Positions 11,256-48,400 of a stretch of 64,000 nucleotides of DNA are shown here, piece by piece. Under the pieces are notes generated by a model that did no database searches, had not been told where the DNA came from, and saw nothing but the letters and a program-made list of their open reading frames with translations. This DNA is from Monoplex corrugatus (lineage: Eukaryota; Mollusca; Gastropoda; Littorinimorpha; Ranellidae). Positions within the stretch are counted from its first letter, which is position 1; every line of letters begins with the position of its first letter. The DNA lies in contig CM060311.1 in NCBI GenBank assembly GCA_030674185.1, forward strand, positions 97,761,513 to 97,825,512, in the 5' to 3' direction. The translations under genes and the position numbers were made by a program.

Positions 11256-13465
11256 CACACTCAGAGTATACAAACAAATTAATATTTCATAATCTATAAC
11301 CTTTCATAGTAAAATATCATACAGCAGAAACAATACACTACAAAAACAGAAGCACAAGCAATAATTATGACCCTGTACAACTTATATGACTTTATTTATA
11401 TAAAACTACTAAATCATTCATTTCTTTCGTCACAGTGGATTTATCATGTGTGTTGCCATGGTTCAGCACCACCCAATTTTTTAAATTTTTTTATACCAAA
11501 TTATGATAACTAGAGAACAAAAACAACCCAAGTCATTAAGCGCATCAACAGTATTTATTGCACTGCCATTTTGGTTACAAAAATGATTAACGTTAAAGAA
11601 CAAGATCAACAGGATAATGAAAAAACGATACATTGACATTTTTTTTGCATTTTTGAGCGATTCAGCTCATGCAAGCGACACTTTAGAATTCACTCAAAAA
11701 TTCAATCATGTATCTAACCTTTTTAATTTCTCTGTAATGGACACCAGCTACAGGTTCCAGTTAAAACAAGTGATAGCAACAGCAACTGCAAATATATGTA
11801 TTATGTAAGAAAAAGCGAAAATATCTGTCTCACCTGCAAGGTTTCACTTGTAAGGTACCACCACAAGTTTTCAGCAATATATTAGATAACATCTGCATGA
11901 AGGGTTGCAGTATGTATAAAGCCTATTTTTTTGGTGTAAATGAATACTCGCGCCATCCATCAAAGGCTTTGTGAGACTGAAAATTGCAAGGTTTCACTTG
12001 TTAGGTGCTACAACAACCTTTCAGCAATATATCGGGTAACATTTGCATCAAGGGATGCAAAATATAAAGCCTTTGTTTTCGGTGCCAAAAAATACTCATG
12101 CCACCTCTGAAAATCTGTGACAGTGCCAAACACATGCACTTTGCGAGCAAGAAAGATATTTTGGTTATTTTTAATGACAAGGCCTGGAAGCAATTTTCCT
12201 GCTGATATACATAAATACATTTTGTAAGGGGGCATTATGTAAAATAAAATCTGACACACTGGTGCTGTATCAGACTGGTCCCTATCGATATTCAAGTTAA
12301 AAAAACAAACAAACAATTTTCCCCTTTTTACCTGTTTTTCTACAATGTTAAAATGAAATATACAATATTCATTCTTTTTTTATGTAAACATTTGTGTTTG
12401 TATGTGTGGTGTGCAACTCAAAAACAAGACACATACATGTGTGTGTATTGTATGTGTGGATGTATGTGTGTGGAATATGCATGAGTATGGTGGTGAGGTA
12501 TGTGGATGTGTTTTGTGTATTGTGTGCGTGTACAAGAGTGTATGCACCTTAGTTAACAAAATAAGCACTGCTTAATGTCCAAGCCACAAAGCGCTGAACA
12601 GACAATTTGAAGATTAGAACAAATCAAACATAGAAACATGTCAACCAGGATTCTTGGGCTGTTAAGAGATGGATCTTTATGAAGGTTCTCAACTGAAACA
12701 TATGCATGTGTAGATATACATCTTCCCAAGAAGGATAACTAAAGAAAACACCAGAGGGAAAAGTTCTGAACTCAATAGTGATAATGAACTCTTGCAAAGG
12801 AAAGCTTGCAGGAATTTCATAATGCATCTCATCAACATCTACAAACTCGGCAAAACTGTTGTAGTCAGTGAATGACAATAACAACAACAGCAACTGCTCA
12901 AAACATCCCCATCCCAGGCTGCAAAGCTCTGAGTAACATGGTGGGAATACATCAGTAAATAAATACTATATAACCACAATTCAAAAATGGAATTCTAAAG
13001 CCTGTATATGTAACCCTGCACATACGCACACACACACACACACACACATACAGACACATACAGACACACACACACACACAACTACTCATCAGATTTTTGG
13101 TCAACTAGTATCCACGTACCAAACATTGGTCTGCATTTTGTCTACCATAACCGATTTTCCAACAGTAATGCTGTACCAATAAGGAATAACACATGTACAG
13201 TTCTTGATAATGTGCACAGTTGTTGTTTTTTGGTGTGTTTTTTTTGAAAGCCAAGGTCACAGACTGGTGTTCCAATGAACATGGGCATTATCAATTATTT
13301 TTCTATCTCTGAATGAGGGTCAAACACACTGGCCTGAACAGGTACACAGTAAACACAACCTCATATAGTGTGTGTGTGTGTGTGTGTGTGGTTGTGTGTG
13401 TGTGTGTGTGTGTGTGGGGTGTGTGTGTGTGTGTGTGGGTGTCTGTTAGCGTTAGCATGTCAGAG

Positions 13466-13525
<60 letters not shown>

Positions 13526-13668
13526 GAGCAGCTTTTTCCAATCTCACTTACCCAATCCATAAATGTAGAAAAGAATTATCTAAAGATATGCAGTACGTAA
13601 GTTATACTTTTACAAATAATTCTTGATTTACCACTGTAAATAATGCCAATGTTTCTGTTTCATTACAG
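11256..13668. other. Spacer without a recognised gene
   Basis: AT-rich, mostly unique sequence. Two related segments near 11850 and 12000 share GCAAGGTTTCACTTG(T)TAGGT and TTCAGCAATATAT..GTAACAT..GCAT..AAGG.TGCA, an ancient ~150-bp tandem duplication. CA/TG-rich low-complexity patches lie at 12390-12550 and 13025-13085. No open frame here looks like a real protein. Confidence 0.55.
13368..13520. repeat. (GT)n microsatellite cluster
   Basis: Two GT runs (about 13368-13440 and 13470-13520) are separated by a short unique stretch containing GTTAGCGTTAGC. Open frames of Val/Cys or Thr/His through it are artefacts. Confidence 0.95.
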
Positions 13669-13770
13669 AAGCATTTTCTAGCTCGGTCGTTGGATGAGTT
13701 TGCAAAGGACAAATTCTGCATTGTCAAGTGTGTAACTAAACATTCAAAGAGGGTTTTTTCAAACTTCTAA
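13669..13770 (+). other. Candidate exon of an unrecognised gene
   Basis: A strong 3' splice site (GTTTCTGTTTCATTACAG) is followed by an open stretch reading KHFLARSLDEFAKDKFCIVK, then C and a further 12 codons to TAA at 13768. A GTAACT donor directly after the TGT codon would give a 63-nt phase-0 internal exon (13669-13731). The composition looks protein-like. I do not recognise the family and found no partner exon, so a chance or pseudogene origin is possible. Confidence 0.25.
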
Positions 13771-14713
13771 AATCTGATAACTTAATTTTGTCTTTATGAG
13801 AATAAAGAGATTGTTAGAGTGGCCTGACCACATTATTTCTGTACTGGAGTTCAATTTTCTTTTTTATTTTGAGACCTTGTTGCCCACGTAAATAATTATT
13901 TCAACTTTACCATCCTGACAACATCAGGTATAAGTCTGTGGCCTGGATGATGCTGCCTATGACACAGTCATCATAAAATTCAGCCTGTGCATGCTGTGAA
14001 TGACTCAGTAATGTGAACATGTTATAATCTATACATATCATCAGTCTTCTTGTCCTCACGTGGCGTATCGAGGAATGCACCTTCAGATATGGAGGTCAGC
14101 TGTGAATATAAAAACAAGCAGCCGGGTGCCACTTCCTGCTGCCTTGTGGTCTCATTGAATTGAGAAAGGCTAGAGGAGTAAACCTCACACAAATCAGGAG
14201 GGAGGGACCCGTAGACGGTAACTGGTCAACTTTGCCAATATACGGCATCCCCTGCTACTCCATGGATACTGCGAACGTATTGACCTGTCTTTCCTTTGTG
14301 GATTGTTCATGTGAGTGGAGAGGAAGTGAGTGTTGTTTGGGCAAGACACTTGCTTCTAAAACGGAAGCCCTGGCTCAGTGGAAACGGTGATCTCACGGAC
14401 ACGAGACAAAAGCAGAGAGGACAATTCCTCTGCCACTGTCAAAGTGGACCAAAAAAAAAACACGGGTTGTGACAGTTACCGGTTATAAGCTTCCCCAAAC
14501 TGGCATATACGGGGAGCGCCAGGGGTCACAATCGACAGTATGATGGCTATTCAGTCACATCAGTTGGTTACGCCCGCTTAATCATGGCAGCCCCAGGACG
14601 ATAGGTACCAACCCTCCAGGTCAGGACTGCTTCAGTTAGGGTCATGGAGCTATAACCAAAAGTTCAAAGTCTTGATGTTAAACTTGGCCTTAAATAAAAA
14701 TAAAAACGAAAAG

Positions 14714-15190
14714 TCGCTGCCTTTACGGATTGGAACTTGGAACATCCGGACAATGCAAGCAGGTCTTGATAATATGGACCTGTCATATTCGGAAAACGGC
14801 TGTCATTGATAAGGAGCTATCACGTCTGAATCTTGACATAGTTGCCCTGCAGGAGACTCATACTGCGGGTAGCGGATCTCTCAATAGAAAATTATACTTT
14901 TTTCTGGAGAGGCCTAAATGCCGACCAGCACAGACTTTATGGTGTTGGTTTTGCCATCCGAAATAGTCTAGTGCGGTCGATCTGCACCCCTACGGGAATT
15001 TCAGAGCGAATTATGTCGCTCTGCCTCCAAACCACAAAGGGCAATGTTAACCTTGTCAGTGCGTATGCTCCTACACTTGGTGCCTCTTTAAGCAACGGCA
15101 TCAGATTGATTTCATTCTGGCATGAAGGATTGACCTTAACTGTGTCCATGTTACGCGTAGCTTCCACAGCGCGGACTGTGACACAGATCA
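14714..15190 (+). pseudogene. LINE endonuclease domain remnant (frameshifted)
   Basis: The first frame holds the N-terminal RIGTWNIRT and ...IVALQETHT motifs, which include the metal-binding Glu of APE-type endonucleases. The reading continues in the next frame as YTFFWRGLNADQHRLYGVGF and then LVSAYAPTLGAS (the family's 'AYAP' motif). A deletion follows, so the catalytic His-containing SDH end is only weakly recoverable (...CDTDHTLV-like near 15185 in a third frame). The endonuclease cannot be functional. Confidence 0.75.
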
Positions 15191-15767
15191 CACTCTCGTT
15201 GTGAGTAAGTTGAGTGTCAAGCCTAAGCCGAAGCACCATTCTAAACCAGCTGCAAAACCAAAAATAAATATCAACATGTGTAAAAATTATTCCAAAAAAG
15301 AAACTTTTAAAAATGAAATACAAAACAAAAATGATTTTCAACTGCATGAATCTGTGGATGAGAACTGGCAGGCAATGGAAACTGCTATTTATGAGTCAGC
15401 CAAGTCGACCTATGGCGTATTCAAAACAGCTCACAAAGATTGGGTGCGTGAGTAAGCCGACCACCTCTTGCCACTGTATGAAATATAAGAGAAAGCATTT
15501 TTAGCCGATAAGAAAAATCCAAGTCCACAATCAAAAGAATATCTTTGCACAACAAAATCCATCTTGCAACGTGAGGAAAGGAGGTGTGCAAATGAATATT
15601 GGATAAATTTTTGCAAAGAAATTCAAGCAGCATCCAATCATGGCGATACAAAAACAATGCACTCTCTAACGAAGACTGCTCTAGGCCCGACCATTACTCA
15701 GTTGGCGAAACTGAAATCTGAGGATGGCGAACCGATAGAAGACCAGGCTAAACAGCTAGAAAGATGA

Positions 15768-16901
15768 ATGGAACACTACTCCAAGCTTTATGCTCAAGAC
15801 CTCCCTGAACATCCAGGTATGGAAGTTGTCTTGCCCTCTATTGGTGTGTTTGCAGAATTGGATGAGAAGCCTACCAAAGAAGAGCTTTCTGAAGCAATAA
15901 GAGCCCTGACAAATGGGAAGGTGCCGGGCGAAGATGGTATTCCTGCTGAAATTTTTAAAGAAAATAAAGATGTTCTTCTCCTGCAGTTGCATGCATTGCT
16001 GCTGCAATGCTGGCGACAACGTGAAATACCACACAAAATGCGGGACGACAAAATCGTTACCCTGTACAAAAATAAGAGTGACAGGGGCGACTGTAATAAT
16101 TACAGGGGGATATCTCTTCTTTCTGCGGCAGGTAAGATCTTTGCTAGGGTCCTTCTGAAACGCCTGCAAAGGTTGGCTGATCGCATCCTGCCAGAAACAA
16201 AGTCTGGTTTTAGGGCTGGTCGATCAACGACTGATGTGGTCTTTACACTGCGCCAGCTGCATGAAAAATGCAGGGAACAAAGGAAACCACTGTTCATCGC
16301 CTTTGTTGATCTGACCAAGGCATCTGACACTGTGAGCCAGAAATCGCTCTATAAGGTACTGGAAAAAATTGGTTGTCCACCTGTTGTTTTGCATTTAGTC
16401 ATTTCTTTTCACGAGGACATGAATGTGTGCATTCAATTCAATGGAAATACATCAGAGCTGTTCAAGGTGAGGAGTGGTGTTAAACAGGGTTGTGTCCTGG
16501 CACCCACTCTCTTTGCCATTTATTTTGCTGCTCTCCTGCACCAAGCTTTTGATGGGAGTGAGGATGGAGTTTACCTCAAAACCAGGTTCGACGGATCTCT
16601 TTTCAATCTGAAAAGACTGAAGTCGAAACGACTGACGACTGAAGTGTTGATCAGAGAGTTGCTTTTCGCTGATGATGCTGCAAAAGCGGCTCACAGTGAA
16701 ATCAAGCTTCAAAGACCAGTCGATCATTTAGCAGAAGCATGCGATCTCTTCGGGTTAACAATCAGCATCAAGAAAACTGAGGTAATTGGACAAGGGACAA
16801 AATCACCACCAGAGATAAAACTTGGTGGTAAAATCTCCAAAAACAGTCAATATGTTTGCTTACTTGGGACCCACCATGACATTGACCTTATCTTTGGATG
16901 A
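15768..16901 (+). pseudogene. LINE reverse transcriptase domain, interrupted
   Basis: A 377-codon open frame carries RT motifs in order: GKVPGEDGIPAEIFK, YRGISLLSAAGKIFARVL, GFRAGRSTTD, FIAFVDLTKASDTV (motif A; the usual AFD reads ASD), VKQGCVLAPTLFAIYF (motif B) and LLFADDAA (the catalytic DD of motif C). A preceding 15201-15767 stretch is homologous linker in other frames. The frame breaks after KISKNSQYVCLLG, and the thumb continues from 16822 in another frame. The lost F of motif A and the frameshifts show an inactive copy. Confidence 0.85.
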
Positions 16902-17612
16902 GGAATTGACACGCAGAATAGGAAAGGCTACAGCCACATTCAAGAAACTTATGAAAAGAGCATGGGAAAATGATAAGCTTAGGATAAAAACCAAGACTCT
17001 AATTTACCAAACATGCGTCCTTTCAACACTCCTTTATGGGAGCGAGACGTGGACCTGGTATGCTGGTCAGGAGAGGAGGTTAGATAGTTTTCATGAGGTA
17101 TTTACGAAAAATGTCAAAAATTAAATGGCAAGATAGAGTCCCGGATACAGAAATGCTCAAAATAGCTGGCATTCAGTCACTATATCCCATCCTGCGGTCT
17201 TGGCATCTCAGGTGGCTTGGTCATGTTGCGTTTGGACAACTCTAGGATCCCCAAGCAGATACTACATGGGAAACTGTCTGAGGGCACGCGTAACGTTGGA
17301 CGACCCAAACTTCGCTTCAAGGACCAGTATAAAACGTCCATGATAGAATTTTCTATCAATGTTGAATTTTCTATCAATGTTGCGAACTGGGATACGGTTG
17401 CCCAGGATCGAGTGGGGTGGAGAGCGGCTGTTTTCCCAGGAGCAAAGAGCTATGAAGAGGACAGAGTTGAGCGCGCTATAGAGGCTAGACAAAGACGCAA
17501 ATGCCCCACGGTGGATGACTCCACAGTATACTACTACTGTAGTCGTTGTCAGAAACCGTGCCGATCGCGCATTGGTTGTTTTAGCCATGAGCGTCGCTGT
17601 GTTTTGAGATAA
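16822..17612 (+). pseudogene. LINE C-terminal region with Cys/His cluster
   Basis: The frame from 16822 reads RRIGKATATFKKLMKRAW and then LIYQTCVLSTLLYGSETW, the standard post-RT segment of RTE-like LINEs. After a stop near 17124 the next frames read WHLRWLGHV and RNVGRPKLRFKDQYK, then CSRCQKPCRSRIGCFSHERR-C at the end. The final Cys/His pattern resembles a zinc finger seen at the C-terminus of some LINE polyproteins. Confidence 0.75.
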
Positions 17613-17640
17613 CTAATTTTCCGCTGCCGACCGTCGCCAT

Positions 17641-18479
17641 CGACGAAAAAGGCCATATATATATATATCTCTTCAGTCACTGCACTATAAATATCATCAC
17701 GGTATCTGCTACCATTACATAGCTTCCAATTGCAGATCATGAGCAGCAGAGGAGAAAGCAGGTGACAATATTCTCTATGTAAACTCAAGAACAGAACAGT
17801 TGCAAAAAAAAGGGAGGGGGGTGTAAGAAAGACTAAGCATAGATCTACAGTAACTGTACATAAAAACCATTACCACACCCCACCACCAGCTGTTGGGATG
17901 ACACATATTCTACTAAGGTATAGTCTCACATTCACTACTACGGTAATGTAAGTGCAAAGTATTTTCAAACAGCAAACATGTATTCAAATAAAATTCTAAC
18001 GTAAAATACTGTCCAGCTAATTTGATACAACCACTACTAAAAAGTAATCTTATTTTTTAAACAAAATGATTAATAAGAATCCTGAGAAGGAACTTGGGAG
18101 GGAAAATGTTCATGGGACATCCCCCCCCTCTCTCTCATGTACTCTCACACACATGCCACTCAAATAAATACCACATGAGGAACAGCAAGCTCACCCAAAA
18201 TCAGATCAACCTATCACCTCAACATCTACCCTCACCTCAGTTTTACAAGGCAAATATGTTTATGGTGCCCCATCTTCAGCACCATCTCTGTCACTGCTCC
18301 TATACTGCTCACTTCAGCTCTCCAAAACAACTCAAAATTACTCAGTGAGCATAATGAGCCACAGAATCTGAGACAACTGATCACAATGTTATGATGAAAC
18401 GTGAGAACAGGGATGACAGTGATGATGCCTTGGACTGCTGTTGTGGACTGAGGTTTTCTGACAGGACTGGACTGACTTG
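17641..18479. other. Spacer without a recognised gene
   Basis: AT-rich sequence with a C-run and CT-rich tract at about 18120-18140. No coding segment, RNA gene or element boundary is evident. Confidence 0.5.
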
Positions 18480-18715
18480 AAGTCATGGTCATCAGCAAAC
18501 AACAAGAAATCCCCTCATGTAAAAATAACAACAGATGGCACAACACTGAAACAAGCTGATCCGTTCAAATATCTGGGAACAGTCATCTCACCAGCATTGA
18601 AGAAATCAAAAGAACTGACATCAGGAAAACAATTTTTCAGTGTTACATAGAACTGATATTGTTGTATGGATGATAAGCCTGGACAATCAACAAGCAAAGT
18701 CAGGAAAAGATTGAA

Positions 18716-20872
18716 GGCAGCTGAAGAATGCTAAGAGTTCCATGGAAAACAAAACAAACGAGACAGTCTTGAAAGAAGCTGAAGAATACTAAGAGTTCCA
18801 TGGAAAACAGAAAACAAACGAGACAGTCTTGAAAGAAGCTGAAGAATGCTAAGAGTTCCATGGAAAACAGAAAACAAACGAGACAGTCTTGAAAGAAGCT
18901 GAAGAATGCTAAGAGTTCCATGGAAAACAGAAAACAAACGAGACAGTCTTGAAAGAAGCTGAAGAATGCTAAGAGTTCCATGGAAAACAGAAAACAAACG
19001 AGACAGTCTTGAAAGAAGCTGAAGAATGCTAAGAGTTCCATGGAAAACAGAAAACAAACGAGACAGTCTTGAAAGAAGCTGAAGAATGCTAAGAGTTCCA
19101 TGGAAAACAAAACAAACGAGACAGTCTTGAAAGAAGCTGAAGAATGCTAAGAGTTCCATGGAAAACAGAAAACAAACGAGACAGTCTTGAAAGAAGCTGA
19201 AGAATGCTAAGAGTTCCATGGAAAACAGAAAACAAACGAGACAGTCTTGAAAGAAGCTGAAGAATGCTAAGAGTTCCATGGAAAACAGAAAACAAACGAG
19301 ACAGTCTTGAAAGAAGCTGAAGAATGCTAAGAGTTCCATGGAAAACAGAAAACAAACGAGACAGTCTTGAAAGAAGCTGAAGAATGCTAAGAGTTCCATG
19401 GAAAACAGAAAACAAACGAGACAGTCTTGAAAGAAGCTGAAGAATGCTAAGAGTTCCATGGAAAACAAAACAAACGAGACAGTCTTGAAAGAAGCTGAAG
19501 AATGCTAAGAGTTCCATGGAAAACAGAAAACAAACGAGACAGTCTTGAAAGAAGCTGAAGAATGCTAAGAGTTCCATGGAAAACAAAACAAACGAGACAG
19601 TCTTGAAAGAAGCTGAAGAATGCTAAGAGTTCCATGGAAAACAGAAAACAAACGAGACAGTCTTGAAAGAAGCTGAAGAATGCTAAGAGTTCCATGGAAA
19701 ACAGAAAACAAACGAGACAGTCTTGAAAGAAGCTGAAGAATGCTAAGAGTTCCATGGAAAACAGAAAACAAACGAGACAGTCTTGAAAGAAGCTGAAGAA
19801 TGCTAAGAGTTCCATGGAAAACAGAAAACAAACGAGACAGTCTTGAAAGAAGCTGAAGAATGCTAAGAGTTCCATGGAAAACAGAAAACAAACGAGACAG
19901 TCTTGAAAGAAGCTGAAGAATGCTAAGAGTTCCATGGAAAACAGAAAACAAACGAGACAGTCTTGAAAGAAGCTGAAGAATGCTAAGAGTTCCATGGAAA
20001 ACAGAAAACAAACGAGACAGTCTTGAAAGAAGCTGAAGAATGCTAAGAGTTCCATGGAAAACAGAAAACAAACGAGACAGTCTTGAAAGAAGCTGAAGAA
20101 TGCTAAGAGTTCCATGGAAAACAGAAAACAAACGAGACAGTCTTGAAAGAAGCTGAAGAATGCTAAGAGTTCCATGGAAAACAGAAAACAAACGAGACAG
20201 TCTTGAAAGAAGCTGAAGAATGCTAAGAGTTCCATGGAAAACAGAAAACAAACGAGACAGTCTTGAAAGAAGCTGAAGAATGCTAAGAGTTCCATGGAAA
20301 ACAGAAAACAAACGAGACAGTCTTGAAAGAAGCTGAAGAATGCTAAGAGTTCCATGGAAAACAGAAAACAAACGAGACAGTCTTGAAAGAAGCTGAAGAA
20401 TGCTAAGAGTTCCATGGAAAACAGAAAACAAACGAGACAGTCTTGAAAGAAGCTGAAGAATGCTAAGAGTTCCATGGAAAACAGAAAACAAACGAGACAG
20501 TCTTGAAAGAAGCTGAAGAATGCTAAGAGTTCCATGGAAAACAGAAAACAAACGAGACAGTCTTGAAAGAAGCTGAAGAATGCTAAGAGTTCCATGGAAA
20601 ACAGAAAACAAACGAGACAGTCTTGAAAGAAGCTGAAGAATGCTAAGAGTTCCATGGAAAACAGAAAACAAACGAGACAGTCTTGAAAGAAGCTGAAGAA
20701 TGCTAAGAGTTCCATGGAAAACAGAAAACAAACGAGACAGTCTTGAAAGAAGCTAAGAATGCTAAGAGTTCCATGGAAAACAGAAAACAAACAAGACAGT
20801 CTTGAAAGAAGCTGAAGAATGCTAAGAGTTCCATGGAAAACAGAAAACAAACGAGACAGTCTTGAAAGAAGC
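18716..20872. repeat. 60-bp minisatellite, about 36 copies, born inside a LINE
   Basis: The unit runs GCTGAAGAATGCTAAGAGTT, CCATGGAAAACAGAAAACAA, ACGAGACAGTCTTGAAAGAA. It matches the RTE-like ORF segment at 28147-28205 (AGAGTTCCATGGACAGCAAA, GAAAACAAACGAGACAGTCT, TGATGGAGGCAGAC), which encodes RVPWTAKKTNETVLMEAD in the intact copy. Copies are almost identical; a few are 58 bp because CAGAAAAC is shortened to CAAAAC. The ~60-bp unit leaves long open frames on the minus strand, which are not genes. Confidence 0.97.
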
Positions 20873-21120
20873 AAACACAATAAGAGCATTATTGAAGAAC
20901 AGGAAAAGACGCGCAACATTTATAAGACATTTTATGAGGCAAGAGAAATTTAAGCACCTAGCCACAAAAGGAAAGCTAGAGGGGAAAAGAGCAACAGCAG
21001 ATTCAGGGAGAAAATCGACAGTTTGGCAGAGTGGGTGGGGACAGACAGTGCCGGAGACACTTGTAGCACAACAGACAGGTTCGTATGGAGCCATGATCAC
21101 CAACATCATGCAGCAAAGCA

Positions 21121-21121
21121 C

Positions 21122-21165
<44 letters not shown>

Positions 21166-21200
21166 ACATGATGATGATGATAGATGATGACATGATTGAT
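21121..21200. repeat. (ATG)n tail of the RTE-like LINE
   Basis: A run of about 15 ATG/GAT trinucleotides followed by imperfect ATGATGATAGATGATGA. It directly follows the LINE 3' end (GCAGCAAAGCAC). Trinucleotide tails of this kind are typical of RTE-like elements; the relative at 28469 has a short (GAT)n. Confidence 0.9.
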
Positions 21201-21447
21201 GATAATGATGGGTTCACATTGACAGGGCTGTACTCCACTGCTCCTTTCACAAAGATTCATGGAGAAGACACTTCAACATCAGACATGCTCTTGGTGACAA
21301 ATCCATGCAGTGGATGAGACTTCACTGTGATGCTCAAGTTTTCCACATGAGCCCACAGCATGCTAAATGCTGGATAGGACTGCATGGATCTGAAAAAATC
21401 CCACAATGATTTGGACCGATGGGATCAAACCCCAATCATACATCAAC

Positions 21448-22297
21448 CAGGGTTCATACAGATTTCCAGACAAAAAATTTAAGGACTTTTTAAGGACTTT
21501 TGAAGCACTTTTTTTTAAATGCCTTCACACGAACGAAAGCTGTAATGACTTGTCACTACTTTTAAAGTCCACAGTAAGTTCAGCTTTCATTGCCTCTGTT
21601 TTAGTACGCTCGGGCCTGTTCATTGACATCTGAGTTTGAGCAGAACAGTTGGTTGATGAACTGCAGGATGACGAACTGCTAGAAGTGATGGGATCGCTGT
21701 TGTAGAATTTTTTGTAAAAAAAATTCGAAAGACGAACTGCAGGATTTAAAGCCTTCATCAGGTCGCAGTGTTTTTTCCCTTTTCCATGGGTATTTACAGC
21801 CGATTCTCCCATTGAACTAATGTCTATGGTCTTCTTACAAATGCGGCAAAAGGCCTTGCATCTGTCTCCACTTGGGTCTGCCTGCAGCCATTCTTTGTAT
21901 TTGTCTTTTTCCAGCCAAACCACATTAAACAAACATTTCCCTGGCATGTTGACTTCTCAATTTCAAAATGGTGGAACATTCTTTCACGTACGCGTATGCG
22001 CCATGCAGGCCCGTAACTCTGATGTTTTGACCTATAGCAGACGACGTATCGGTGAGATCGTCGATCTTAACTCCGACTCAGACTTTTTGTTTTTTTAATT
22101 AAATTTCAACCTTTTTTTTTCTTTCTTTTTTTTTTTTAACTAAAATTTTACACAGACTTTATTAAAAATCATAGGCAGTGACAAAACTTAAGGACTTTTT
22201 AAAGACCTTTCAGCAAAAGCCTGATTTTTAAGGACTTTTAAGGCCTTAAAAAGCATGCCCTCAAAATTAAGGACTTTTAAGGACTGTGCGAACCCTG
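21448..22297 (-). mobile_element. hAT-like transposon relic, ~850 bp
   Basis: Inverted termini are CAGGGTTCATACAG at the left and, reverse-complemented, CAGGGTTCGCACAG at the right, 12 of 14 matching. The flanks share TCAAC (21443-21447 and 22298-22302). Subterminal TTAAGGACTTTTTAAGGAC motifs are repeated inside both ends, as expected for transposase-binding repeats. CAGGG termini and the BED-type finger in the coding part place it in hAT. It has lost the catalytic region. Confidence 0.75.
21525..21947 (-). pseudogene. hAT transposase N-terminus with BED-like zinc finger
   Basis: A 140-codon frame starts MPGKCLFNVVWLEKDKYKEW and continues with C-RIC-KKTIDISSMGESAVNT-H-GKGKKH, a C-x2-C ... 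H-x5-H BED/TTF-type DNA-binding finger, then a Ser-rich linker. Many animal hAT proteins share this opening (short MPGK start, W-L-K-D.YK.W). The RNase H-like catalytic core is absent, and the ORF stops near the left subterminal repeats. It is an internal-deletion remnant. Confidence 0.7.
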
Positions 22298-22713
22298 TCA
22301 ACCCTCTGTACTAACCCCTAAAAAGGTTTGTGCCCATACAGCTTGAAACAATAATGTCTTAAAGTCTTCACTGTCTGTATTCATAATGAAAATCAAAATC
22401 AAGCAACACGTCCACAAGGCAAAATGTTAATACAACGGTAACCTCGGTTTCTGTTGAACTGCAGATGGACAGGTCATGAGAGCATAAGAGCAGTGACACA
22501 GGAGCAGTGTAGAAATGGGACTCCAAAATAAAATCTAAAAAACAATATATAAACATGTAAAACAACCAACAAATTTCACTTCTAGGCACTCACACTCAAA
22601 GGCCTGGCTCCAACTGCGCAAGTCAAACTTGTTGTTCATTCACAGTTTGTCAACCCGCTGAGGTTTCATTCCCGGAAGTGAACCAGCCTAAAGCATCCTA
22701 CCTTGACTGAGGG
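22298..22713 (-). other. mdm2: Probable 3' UTR of Mdm2
   Basis: Sequence immediately 3' of the Mdm2 stop codon on the minus strand. No minus-strand AATAAA is apparent before the hAT relic. One (TTTATT on the plus strand at 22158-22163) lies inside it, so the polyadenylation site may have been supplied by the transposon. This is inference. Confidence 0.35.
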
Positions 22714-48303
<25,590 letters not shown>

Positions 48304-48400
48304 CTGTAACCAATGCCATATCATTTCAAAAATTCTCATTAAATTAAGTACGGGTTACCAATAATTTTCTCATACTCTGCAATCTGGTTCAAGTCGTATT

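Larger units (their letters stand above)
14140..17640 (+). mobile_element. Decayed LINE (APE endonuclease plus reverse transcriptase), clade unsure
   Basis: A non-LTR retrotransposon broken by frameshifts. The endonuclease begins near 14714 with RIGTWNIRTMQ and LDIVALQETHTAG, typical of AP-endonuclease-type EN domains, then shifts frame. The reverse transcriptase follows from about 15768, and the C-terminal region runs to a zinc-knuckle-like end at 17612. An 18-bp direct repeat (TTTTCTATCAATGTTGAA and its neighbour) lies at about 17348-17383. The element ends near an AT-dinucleotide run (17655-17669). The EN order and C-terminal Cys/His motif suggest an RTE- or Jockey-group element; I cannot place it more exactly by eye. 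Confidence 0.85.
18480..21200 (+). mobile_element. RTE-like LINE 3' fragment with an expanded internal segment
   Basis: The left part (18480-18720) matches the element at 27810-28150 (GTCATGGTCATCAG..AAACA, TATCTGGGAAC.GTCAT.TCACCAG, TGTTACATAGAAC.GATA.TGTTGTA). The right part (about 20880-21120) matches 28215-28465 (GGCCATTTTATGAGG..A, GGAAAGCTGGAGGG..AGAGCA, GCCATGCGGCAAGGCAC). Between them lies a 60-bp array whose unit equals LINE positions 28147-28205. The 3' end is an (ATG)n run, as RTE-like elements usually have. All frames are broken. Confidence 0.85.

Noticed and set aside
18700..20919. Minus-strand ORFs of 136-490 codons (MELLAFFSFFQDCLVCFLFS repeats)
   Set aside because: The 60-bp unit derives from the LINE plus-strand ORF; the minus-strand reading is its antisense shadow and is open only because the unit length is a multiple of three.
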